This document shows positions 52,701-61,864 of a stretch of 64,000 nucleotides of DNA, one piece after another. The notes under the pieces were generated by a model that ran no database searches, had not been told where the DNA came from, and worked only from the letters and a program-made list of their open reading frames with translations. The stretch is taken from contig JAXRKN010000044.1 of assembly GCA_038502055.1 (NCBI GenBank), forward strand, positions 8,130,501-8,194,500, written 5' to 3'. A program made the translations under genes and the position numbers. This stretch comes from Tanytarsus gracilentus (taxonomy: Eukaryota; Arthropoda; Insecta; Diptera; Chironomidae). Position 1 is the first letter of the stretch. Each line of letters starts with the position of its first letter.

Positions 52701-54904
52701 GGCCTTGGCGGGCCCAGCTACCTCTATGTTCTCAGCCCTTGGTTTTTTCATACATACAACTTTTATAACCGCATACAATTTCAAATGTATTCAAATTCTC
52801 CCTTTCATAATGTGCCATAACCCTAACTAGCTTTGTAATCCTATGTGTGACTATAAAAATGTAAATTATATCACATTCGGTTATCCTTAAAGCATGGCAA
52901 AAACTCTTTCGTGACTAGACAGAAATGGATAAAGTTTTTTTTGAACCCCCATTGAAAATCGAAATCGAAAGGAACGCAAAATTTTTGTTTTCGTGATAAT
53001 TAATGTGACTTTGAACTTAGTTAATTAAATTTTTGAGTAATTAATTTAAATTTTCAGAATTTAGTTTTTCAAAAATTTGAAAATTTCAATAATTGTTTCT
53101 TGTGTAGAATTTTTTAACAAAACTAAAAAACCCAAAAATTCTCAAATTTTCTTTCTGATTAAATTAGGAATGTCAAAAAATAAAAATTGATCAATTTTCT
53201 AAATTTATTAACGGAACAAAAAGAAGTTCCATATTCGTGACTAGACGAAAAAGCGATGATGATAAAAAAAATCCGCTCAAACTTTTTCACTCTTTTGTTA
53301 TTTTCAAATGCGATAATGGAATTGTGTTTGTATCATGATTACAGGAAATCACGCGATTGGAACAGTGAGAAAGTTTCCGACTTTGCCTCTAAATGCGAAT
53401 GGTGTTTGGATCGATCCGACGGGTGGAGTTTGGCGACAAGCAACGGATGTACAAAGCGTAACAGCGAACGGAATTAAAGATGGAAATATTCCTTCACAAC
53501 CGCCACAGCTTCCACTTCCCGATTATGAGAGGTAAAATTTATTTCAAGGATTAAATTCTTGTATCTTCACATGTGAAGCCAAAAAAATGTGTGCGGCACT
53601 CGAAAGTCACTTCAATCCCCACTCGGAAAAAAATGATATGAAAATCTCCCTCGTAAATTATCATTATGGCAATGCCATCGTCCTTTTACCTCTCACAAAC
53701 GGTGACTCTGTGTGTGTATCGCAATTTAATTAGATTTAAGACATAAAAAGGGACGATGCGAGCTGAATATTATCGAGGGGTAGTAATTTGAAATGTTAAG
53801 TTAAAAATTGTTTAAAAATTGGAGTTTCAACCCCTTGTTTTTAGGATCTTTTGGAATTTTTCCCATCCCAATAAAATAATTTTCGGCTATAAACGAAAAA
53901 TTAATGATAAATACCACGCACATCATCAATATGCAATTTTCTAAATCTCCCCCTCAATAAAATATAATGAAATATTTTCACTGCAATCAAATTTCAATTT
54001 TAAATTTTAATGACGTTCGCGAAAAATATTTTTCGATGATTAAAAATTGCTTCATTAATTTCCCATTCACTAATCTCATCAAACCTAATCTGAAATAATA
54101 ATGAATCGATTTAATGAACAATAAATTATCCTCTCCTCTCTTTTTTGACAATGCAGAGTGAGTCCATTAAACATGCCCGACTATGCAGAGGTTGCAGGAT
54201 GTTCGTCATTCAAAAACGCCTCATCACCCACATACGATTCGTTCGGTGCCTACGCAACCACAACACTTGTCGGCCGTCAATATCCGAAAAATTCATATTC
54301 CGCGCCAAATAGCGTGCACTATAACAACTTCATCAATGGTGGCCATCATCAACAACAACAATTTGCACTTAATGGCTCTTCGATCTCGATATCAAATAAT
54401 CCGATGAAAATGCACATAACCGAGAACAAAATTGAGCAAATGATGAACAACTTGAACAATCCAACACACGAAATTTCTCAATCATCGACGCCGGTGCATC
54501 AGATGAAGAGCAATGGTACGAAGAGCGTACCGCAAACGCCATTCTTGAGCTCAATGCGACGCAATCGAAATCTCAATAATGGCAATTCCAACAGTAAATT
54601 GTCGTCATCTTATGCCGATGGTGCTGATCAGCCATTGTTCATGAAATCCAAATTTGATGGCAGTTGGACATCCATACCGTCCACAACTGCACTTACGGCG
54701 TCGACGACGACGAGCAACAACAATAGTCCATGCCATTTGCCACCATCGTCCTATCATGCTTCGCCGTCTCGATCACATCATTTGCAATCATCATTGAATC
54801 ATCTCAACAATGCCGACATAAATGTGAGTGGTGGCAAAGCAGGAAGCAATTTACTCATTGGCAATAGCTATCTAAGTAGCTTTGGAAGGAGCGATAAAGT
54901 GTAA
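28793..54904 (+). CDS. robo2: Roundabout axon-guidance receptor, Robo2/3 type
   Basis: Twelve exons: 28793-28916, 44548-44735, 46495-46585, 48825-48907, 49039-49109, 49244-49374, 49435-50762, 50841-51066, 51129-51465, 51539-51699, 53345-53531 and 54157-54904. All phases agree. From the ATG at 28853, which directly precedes the signal peptide, the protein has 1204 residues; from 28793 it has 1224. Order: Ig1 (22-114), Ig2 (115-209), Ig3-Ig5 (210-500), three FnIII domains (about 515-838), membrane helix 856-878, cytoplasmic tail of 326 residues. The tail has a CC0-like PDYAEV (963-968) and a CC1-like AYATTTL (987-993) but no proline-rich CC2 or CC3, as in insect Robo2/Robo3. This Slit receptor acts at the surface of neurons and migrating cells. 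The paralog name is inference: Robo family is certain, robo2 versus robo3 is not. Intron 1 (15.6 kb) hosts a minus-strand elongase-like gene. Confidence 0.93.
29361..31173 (-). CDS. ELO-family fatty-acid elongase-like protein B, nested in roundabout intron 1
   Basis: On the minus strand the exons are 31173-31042, 30381-30236, 30134-29967, 29913-29882, 29825-29644 and 29594-29361, giving 297 residues. Exons 2-5 have exactly the lengths of those in gene A (146, 168, 32 and 182 bp), so the pair arose by duplication, though protein identity is only roughly a third by eye. The N terminus keeps the classical DPR (17-19). The histidine box reads IVLHH (140-144), again without the first His of HxxHH, and E-I replaces D-T upstream. 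NIGHSILYF resembles the degenerate motif of gene A. The C terminus is charged (EEREEKEKEE) and ends without an obvious KKxx ER signal. Intron 1 is expanded to 660 bp compared with 51 bp in A. Probably an ER multipass membrane protein; activity uncertain. Confidence 0.85.
30734..30903. repeat. tandem duplication, about 89-bp unit
   Basis: Two near-identical units, 30734-30822 and 30823-30903, both begin CGATTAAATCTTC. They lie in intron 1 of elongase-like gene B and help explain its expansion relative to gene A. Confidence 0.85.
31174..31879. other. upstream region of elongase-like gene B
   Basis: This is about 0.7 kb between the gene B start codon and the inverted-repeat arm. No exon was seen. 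It corresponds in position, but not obviously in sequence, to 22101-23015 upstream of gene A. Confidence 0.4.
31880..33315 (-). repeat. inverted repeat, right arm (1.45 kb)
   Basis: Reverse-complement partner of 20630-22100. It lies inside roundabout intron 1, whereas its partner lies between genes. It carries a small extra tandem duplication (AAACTTTTTATACAT repeated, about 32575-32625) not seen in the left arm. Confidence 0.88.
38649..38664. repeat. (TG)8 microsatellite
   Basis: Eight TG dinucleotides within roundabout intron 1. Confidence 0.9.
39462..39636. repeat. MITE-like palindromic element
   Basis: The ends are imperfect inverted repeats (GGGAACTTAATTA at the left; its near reverse complement TAATTAAGTTCACC-like at the right). 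A second inner inverted pair is centred on TACGTTATGAA and TTCATAACGTA. A transcript or single strand would fold into one long hairpin of about 175 nt. No coding capacity. Target-site duplication not resolved. Confidence 0.45.
44736..46494. other. roundabout intron 2
   Basis: 1.76 kb AT-rich intron that splits the Ig1 domain. Nothing else recognised. Confidence 0.6.
46586..48824. other. roundabout intron 3
   Basis: 2.24 kb intron between the Ig1 and Ig2 coding exons. A 98-codon minus-strand frame (48250-48546) has no recognisable features and is not called as a gene. Confidence 0.6.
51700..53344. other. roundabout intron 10
   Basis: 1.65 kb intron separating the membrane-helix exon from the first wholly cytoplasmic exon. 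It contains the GGGCC minisatellite element described separately and, in its last 25 bp, the breakpoint of the large inverted duplication. Confidence 0.6.
52365..52742. repeat. GGGCC minisatellite element with terminal inverted repeats
   Basis: A perfect 14-bp inverted pair, AGGGCTGAGAACAT at 52368-52381 and its complement at 52726-52739 (17 bp with one mismatch at 52365 and 52742), encloses two GC-rich tandem blocks (about 52391-52480 and 52575-52715). The blocks are built from a unit of about 10 bp of the form (A/G)CGGGCCTT. They are separated by about 95 bp of AT-rich spacer. T-runs flank both ends and could be a target-site duplication. Base composition is completely unlike the surrounding intron. 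Best read as a small non-autonomous mobile element whose core has expanded as a minisatellite. Confidence 0.7.
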
Positions 54905-54945
54905 TCGAACTCATTTTTTTATTGCTAAGCTATAAAATTTTATGG

Positions 54946-55027
54946 GCGGACATATTAGAAATTTAAATTCTAGACAAGCAAAATTTAAATTTTGAGTTGA
55001 GAAAATTTTAAATTTCTAAACGTCCGC
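54946..55027 (+). other. hairpin in roundabout 3' region
   Basis: GCGGACATATTAGAAATTT (from 54946) is nearly the reverse complement of AAATTTCTAAACGTCCGC (to 55027), forming a stem of about 21 bp with two or so mismatches and a loop of about 40 nt. It begins 42 bp after the roundabout stop codon, so it may be in the 3' untranslated region, or it may be a tiny palindromic element. No clear polyadenylation signal was assigned. Confidence 0.5.
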
Positions 55028-55918
55028 ACGTGGATTCGGAAATGCTTTTTCTCTGTTCATGTCATTGGACATTAAATCAGCATTAGAATGTCAAATATTA
55101 TATAGAAAATGTGTGAGTGACTCAATGAGGATCGAAAATGTAAATTTTACTCTCTCTCCCTATCTCTAAAATACCTAATGGCTGTGATGATTTATCCTCA
55201 ATCAGATTCACTCGCACATTTTAAATTCCCATTTGAATTTTAAGGAGGAATTTTCAGTTCATCATTTTCCGACTCAATTTCTCGATGCATGTCTCTTGAG
55301 CTCAACTTCATTTATTCATGGAATATTAATTTTCAATCATCAAATTCAGCAGAATGTTGTCGATTCAATTTTGCAATCTTTTTTTTTGCCATCCTGAAAA
55401 ATGAAACTTATTTCTTTTCTCATGATAATAACTTGAAGCAAAAAATTGCAATTCGAATATTTTTTAAACTCCGGTTGATAAAAATTTTATTCTCAGAAAA
55501 TTGAGAATTTCAAAAACAGACAAAAGCAGAGCATGAATCTGCATCATAATCCAAAATACATATCTTCTCATAAAATATAATTCAAATTTCGATATTTTGT
55601 ACATAAAAGCTTCAAAGAATAAATTTTGTAATTAACCACGAGGCGCAAAATATGCGGAGAGTAAAATGAAGATAAATGCATTGCATAATAATAACAAACA
55701 ATAATATCCAGTTAAACTATTTATACCCGAAAATAGAGAAACAAAATGCTTTCGATGCGGCATAAATTTTTCATATCAAAATTATCTTTTTTCATGTCCT
55801 CACGTTCATCCGTAAAAAGTTTAGTTTATAAAAATTTATTATGCGATAAAGACTGAAAATTTTGTTTTAAGAAGAAAAATTTTAATTTGCCATAAAATTC
55901 TGAAAGTTCATAAAATTA

Positions 55919-56822
55919 TAGCTCCCTTATATTAATTTTGTTTCTCCAACCATTTTCGCCCCTAGTGCCAAGACATTCATTTTGCAATATCAAAACATAT
56001 ACTCAAATGATAGGCCTAGCCAAACCTTACAAACTGGCGAAAACAGATTTGAAATCGGTTGCTCCTACGAGGAGCTAGACCATTTAAGTCATCTTCTTTC
56101 TTCTTTCTTCTTTCTTCTTTCTTACTTTCTCACGATCTTAGTGAACGCCATATCTCAAGAACGGCTGTTGGATTTACTCGGGTTTTTCTAAAGATCGGGT
56201 TTTGCTCTAGTTGTGCAAGAAGTATTTTTTTTGAGGTACGACCCTCCTAGGACCGTCACTGAGTGCAAAAATGTCCTTTTTCATACAAATTTTCTCTTTA
56301 TGGCTTCATGGGTATCTTGAACTCTAATTTGACCAGGAATCATTTGCATTATATTTTTGAGGAGTGTCCATCATGGCCGGCCTGGAGTCACTAATGTCCA
56401 TTTTTTCAGAACTATGACTTCATTATTCGTTGAACTCGTCATTGGTTTGGAATCGATTGCCTGATGATTTTTGAGGAATGTCCATCATGGCCGACCAGGA
56501 GTGCCACTAATGTCCATTTTTCAGAACTATGGCGTCCTGGGTATCTTCAACTCGTCATTGCATCAGGAATCGATTGGCATTGACGATTTTTAGGAATGTC
56601 CATCATGGCCGACCAGGAGTCCACTAATTCCATTTTTCAGAACTATGGCTTCATTGAACTCGTCATTGCATCAGAATCGATTGATACTGACGATTTTTGA
56701 GGAATGTCCATCATGGTCGTCCAGGAGTGCCACTAATGTCCATTTTTCAGAACTATGGGGTACTAATCTAAGACAGCGGAGCTATTGGAAATGGCAACGC
56801 CGTTTGCAGACCCATCTTGTTT
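55919..56822 (-). mobile_element. satellite-carrying mobile element, copy A
   Basis: Inserted relative to the left arm, whose unbroken sequence is near 9150-9165. On the minus strand it reads in the same order as copies B and C: an end with CAAGATGGGTCTGCAAACGG, degenerate units containing GTCCATCATGG and CAGAACTATGG, a conserved block with GAGATATGGCG, a run of GAAAGTAAGAAA units, then CCTAGTGCCAAGACATT-complement and the AT-rich end. Units here are worn and vary in length. No protein is encoded. Confidence 0.75.
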
Positions 56823-58336
56823 TAATTTTGAGCATAAAAATTTGTTAAATTGCTTTCTATGCGGCTATCACTGCCACAAACCTCCTCATGGAAAAATAAA
56901 TTAAAATTATTGCTTGTAAAATTTAGATGAAAAGTTTTAAATTGTAAATAAATAAAAATGGCAATTCCAAAAATTTGTAGTTGAATGGCTGGAAAAATAA
57001 AAATGCTGGAATAAAAAATTGTAGAATAAAAATTTTCAAGAAAAGAAAATCTTTTTCCTCTTTTTCTTTCAGTATTTTTACAAAGTGAGTGTCAATATCG
57101 AAGCATGTACATCACGAATGGGGTTCCATCGCAAACTAGAAAATCAAACAAAAATTTAAATGATATGCAAACATAAATCAACTTAAATATTTGCTCTCCC
57201 TTGCAAGATTGAAGAAATTTTTCCTCTTTTTCATCATAAAATGTTGCACCGCAATCAACTTTAATGAGGATTCATCATGGCATGCCTGTATAGAGGGGTT
57301 GGTCTTCTTCCTCTCTGATTATCTCAATCCTAATGTCCTCGATTCTCTTCCGACTCACTCACTTACTCTTTATCGCACCTCGTTAACACAGAATTTTAAA
57401 CATTCAGAGGACATTTAATTGCATTAACACTGAAAAATTTCACATTCAACCTTTTTTCTTTTTCTTAAAGAGATTTTTAAGAGAAAAATTGTTTAATTTT
57501 ATTCTCGAGGATGTTTTTCAGTTATCTTTTCTTTTTGCGGTTTCCAATGGCAATTTTTTCTCTTTTTTCTTTATCCCTCAAAATGTCTCTAAATCCAATT
57601 TTTCGCCTCACTTGATTCCGTTTAAACATGCGAATATGTTTTGCTTAAAGAATTTAAAAAGATATCATGAAAAACTTGATTATCAACTGTTTGATGTTGG
57701 AATGAAAAGACATGCAACCAAATCAACCAGAAATATCTTCAGGCTAAAGATTAAATTTTATTAAAGATGTTCAAAGCTCTTTTTTCATGTCCTTTCCTTG
57801 GGCAAGTTGATTTATTTCATGCTGATGTGAATGATAATGAAATTTCGCAGGCAATTGTCCATAAAATAACTGCAAAGTTGTAATTGATTCCATAAATTTT
57901 GCGTCTCTCTTGTGGATGTACAATAAAATGTTTAGCAATGTCAGAGATGAGCACGATGGAAAGCAAAAATTTAAAAATGGAATGAGAAACAAGTGCAATC
58001 AGACATTTAATCCAAAAGAGGCGGAAATAAAAAAAATTCAGTTTTTGTTTATTCACAAAATTTAAGGTTTAACTTAGTAACATGACAATGACACTAGAAA
58101 ATTTAATTAATTTAAAAATAAATCTAGTAAAATTTATTTGCAATTCGTGGATTTTGAATAATTTAAAAATAAAATTTGATAAATCTTGAAGTAAATCAAT
58201 TTTGATGTCCTCGAAATTATTCTCATCACATTTCATGCGACATCGACGATTATGAGATTAAAGTCACTCAAATTATTTTCTCATAAATTCGTCCAAAAAA
58301 ATTGCTGCAAGATGTCGGAAAAAATTACATCAAAAC

Positions 58337-59500
58337 AAGATGGGTCTGCAAACGGCGTTGCCATTTCCAATAGCTCCGCTGTCTTAGATTAGTACCCCAT
58401 AGTTCTGAAAAATGGACATTAGTTGCACTCCTGGCCGACCATGATGGATATTCTTCAAAAATCTTCAATGTCAATCGATTCCTGATGCAATGACGAGTTC
58501 AACGACATACATGAAGCCATAGTTCTGAAAAATGGACATTAGTGGCAGTCCTGGACGTCCATGATGGACATTCTTCAAAAATCGTTAATGTCAATCGATT
58601 TCTGATACAATGACGAGTTCAACGACATACATGAAGCCATAGTTCTGAAAAATGGACATTAGTGGCACTCCTGGCCGTCCATGATGGACATTCTTCAAAA
58701 ATCGTCAATGTCAATCGATTCCTGATGCAATGACGAGTTCAACGACATACATGAAGCCATAGTTCTGAAAAATGGACATTAGTGGCACTCCTGGCCGTCC
58801 ATGATGGACATTCCTCAAAAATCGTCAATGTCAATCAATTCCTGATGCAATGACGAGTTCAACGACATACATGAAGCCATAGTTCTGAAAAATGGACATT
58901 AGTGGCACTCCTGGCCGTCCATGATGGACATTCCTCAAAAATCGTCAATGTCAATCAATTCCTGATGCAATGACGAGTTCAACGACATACATGAAGCCAT
59001 AGTTCTGAAAAATGGACATTAGTGGCACTCCTGGCCGTCCATGATGGACATTCCTCTAAAATCGTCAATGTCAATCCATTCCTGATGCAATTACGAGTTC
59101 AACGATACCCATGAAGCCATATAAGAGAAAATTTGTATGAAAAAGGACATTTTTGCACTCAGGGACGGTCCTTGGAGGGTCGTACCTCAAAACAAAATAC
59201 TTCTTGCACAACTAGAGCCAAAACCCGATCTTTAGCCACAAACCCGAGTCAAATCCGACCAGCCGTTCTTGAGATATGGCGTTCACTAAGATCGTGAGAA
59301 AGTAAGAAAGTGAGAAAGTGAGAAAGTAAGATGACTTAAATGGCTCTAACTCCTCGTAGGATCAACCGATTTCAAAGCTGTTTTCGCCAGTTTGTAGGGT
59401 TTGACTAGACCTATCATTTGAGTATTGGTTTTGATATTGCACAATGTAATGTCTTGGCACTAGGGGTCGAAAACAGGTTTTGGAAAAATCCAAAATTAAT
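58337..59500 (+). mobile_element. satellite-carrying mobile element, copy B
   Basis: Begins CAAGATGGGTCTGCAAACGG, passes through AATAGCTCCGCT (58369-58380), then six 120-bp units, a conserved block (CACGGACGGTCC-like, GAGATATGGCGTTCAC), a short GAGAAAGT run, and ends near CCAAAATTAATA, directly abutting copy C. Together copies B and C interrupt sequence that is continuous in the left arm at about 7635-7640. Confidence 0.75.
58381..59100 (+). repeat. 120-bp tandem satellite, six units
   Basis: The marker AACGACATACATGAAGCCAT recurs at 58501, 58621, 58741, 58861 and 58981, exactly 120 bp apart, with a variant at 59101. Each unit includes TCCATGATGGACATTC and TCAATCGATTCCTGATGCAA. Three more units occur at about 59580-59900 in copy C, with the same 120-bp spacing. 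Confidence 0.9.
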
Positions 59501-61864
59501 ACAAGATGGGTCTGCAAACGGCGTTGCCATTTCCAATAGCTCCGCATAGATTAGTACCCTACTCCGTTGCAATGAGCATTAGTGGCACTCCTGACCGACC
59601 ATGATGGACATTCCTCAAAAATCGTCAGTGTCAATCGATTCCTGATGCAATGACGAGTTCAACGACATACATGAAGCCATAGTTCTGAAAAATGGACATT
59701 AGTAGCACTCCTGGCCGACCATGATGGACATTCCTCAAAAATCATCTATGTCAATCGATTCCTGGTCCAATGACGAGTTCAACGACATACATGAAGCCAT
59801 AGTTCTGAAAAATGGACATTAGTGGCACTCCTGGCCGGCCATGATGGACATTCCTCAAAAATCGTCAGTGTCAATCGATTCCTGATGCAATTACGAGTTC
59901 AACGATACCCATGAAGCCATATAAGAGAAAATTTGTATGAAAAAGGACATTTTTGCACCCACGGACGGTCCTTGGAGGGTCGTACCTCAAAACTAAATAC
60001 TTCTTGCACAACTAGAACCAAAATCCGATCTGAAGTTGCGCGCCCCCTTTCATAGTGTTAATATCAAAATGTGTGTTCTCGTTAATTATAGACTTTTAAA
60101 GTTGTTTCGAGTGTTAAAAGTTATTTTAAAGTGTTCCTCGTCGGATTCTACACGTCATCAACTTCAAGTTTACATCAAAAACTCAGGTATGAAGCAAGAA
60201 TGAGCGAAATATGAGAGGTATTTTTATTTTGTTGATGTTTTTTTTAAAGTTATATTAATTTAGCTAATTAACCGCTCCTTCTTGCTTAATTGTTATCTAT
60301 GTTGTTATTGCTTCATTTTGAAGTGTAATTAAACAAAATCCTCTACCTTTTTCGTCATTATCAAATCAAAATTTTTCTTTGCTGGATCTTTTGAAAATCT
60401 GCCTACCGGATCTCTTCTGGATCTTTGTCATCTGTGACCTCTAAAAAATTTTTTTTTAACATTCAAATTTATTTTTATGCGGGGGAAATAAGCGCATTCA
60501 GATGGGTTTTCACAAAAATTACTTTTTTAGATGTTTTGAATAGTGGAAGCAAAAATTCAGTCAGAGATTTAATGAATGAACTTAATTAACTTAACCAGGG
60601 GGAAATAAGCGCATTTGGATGGTTTTTTATAAAAAGTACTTTTTTAGTTGATTTAAAAAGAGAAAGCATGGAATCAGTCAGGGAGTTGATACAGTAAACT
60701 TAATTAACTTAACTAAGGGGAAATATGGGGTTTTACATATAAATGTAATTTTTTTTTATTTTTTTTTATTTATATATTCTAATTATAATCAAGTTAATGA
60801 CATTTTGACATTTTGATTTCGTATTCGTTGGTATCCAACAAAACCAACTGTTAATCTTAGTGACCAGTTGAGGAAGGAAGTAGTGAGTACTTACGGACGA
60901 AACTTGAATGACCTGTACTACCCATGCTAATCAACTAGATTAGATGGAGGAAGGTAGATGATAAACCAAACTTTTATACAATTGGTTTGACTTAATACTT
61001 TATAAATTTATGTTTTATGTTTGTTTGTTTTGTAATGTGGGTGGGCCAGTTCCTAACAGCTTGTCAGGGCTGAGGAAGGTTGTAGTGGCGGTAACTTTTA
61101 TAAAATGCCGTCGAAACCACCTTTGATTTATTTATTTTAAACTGCAACCGTAAGGTTCAGTTAACTAACCCACAATTGTGAATTCACAATGAAAATTTTA
61201 ACATCATGGATTACGGCGTCTTGATTGGGTATTCCGCTTGACGTTCCATGATGACTAACACTAAACCTCTTAGTGGGGTTATTCGATCGCCGGCATTTCT
61301 CACTTGAGTTATGTGCAGTTCCTCGGTGGACGATTCCTGAGGGGACGTCTGCCACTAGAGGAATATATATTCTCTTAAAAGTTAATTACACTTTTAAGTT
61401 AGTATGCAAAGGTTACGTTTTAATCCTCAGCCTAGCCCGCAAGCTATGGAAAGGAAACAAAAACGGGCGCGTCTATCCTGGTTTTCCCAGCGGCCACCAC
61501 TAAGTTATCAATCAATCAATCAATCAATCAATCAACTAGAACCAAAATCCGATCTTTAGCCACAAACCCGAGTCAAATCCGACCAGCCGTTCTTGAGATA
61601 CGGCGTTCACTAAGATCGTAAGAAAGTAAGAAAGTGAGAAAGTGAGAAAGTGAGAAAGTAAGATGACTTAAATGGCTCTAACTCCTCGTAGGAGCAACCG
61701 ATTTCAAATCTGTTTTCGCCAGTTTGTAGGGTTTGGCTAGGCCTATCATTTGAGTATATGTTTTGGCATTGAACAATGTAATGTCTTGGCACTAGGGGTC
61801 GAAAACAGGTTTTGGAAAAATCCAAAATTAATATATAGCGGAGCTATAATATAGCGGAGCTATA
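59501..61864 (+). mobile_element. satellite-carrying mobile element, copy C, split by a retroelement
   Basis: Same order of parts as copy B but with three 120-bp units. The element is interrupted by a retroelement at 60032-61532 and resumes with the GAGATACGGCG block and GAGAAAGT run (61600-61662). It ends with two direct copies of AGCGGAGCTAT (61837-61847 and 61853-61863). This motif is the inverse of AATAGCTCCGCT near the left end, so short inverted ends can be proposed. Confidence 0.75.
60032..61532 (+). mobile_element. non-LTR retroelement, 1.5 kb, with target-site duplication
   Basis: Flanked by a direct repeat of about 23 bp (60009-60031 and 61533-61555; core CTAGAACCAAAATCCGATCT) that is part of the interrupted copy C, so it is a target-site duplication. 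The element starts GAAGTTGCGCGCCCC and ends in a (ATCA)n tail (about 61507-61534), as in non-LTR elements that end in short tandem repeats. No long reverse-transcriptase frame is present; it is probably an internally deleted or non-autonomous copy. A relative lies at 2510-3115 on the minus strand. Clade cannot be assigned by eye. Confidence 0.8.

Noticed and set aside
52272..52830. Frames encoding repeated Gly-Pro-Leu-Ala/His-Gly-Pro peptides
   Set aside because: They are translations of the GGGCC minisatellite and lie inside an intron, so they are not treated as proteins.
58337..61864. CRISPR-like reading of the 120-bp repeats
   Set aside because: The genome is eukaryotic and the repeats are contiguous full-length satellite units without unique spacers.
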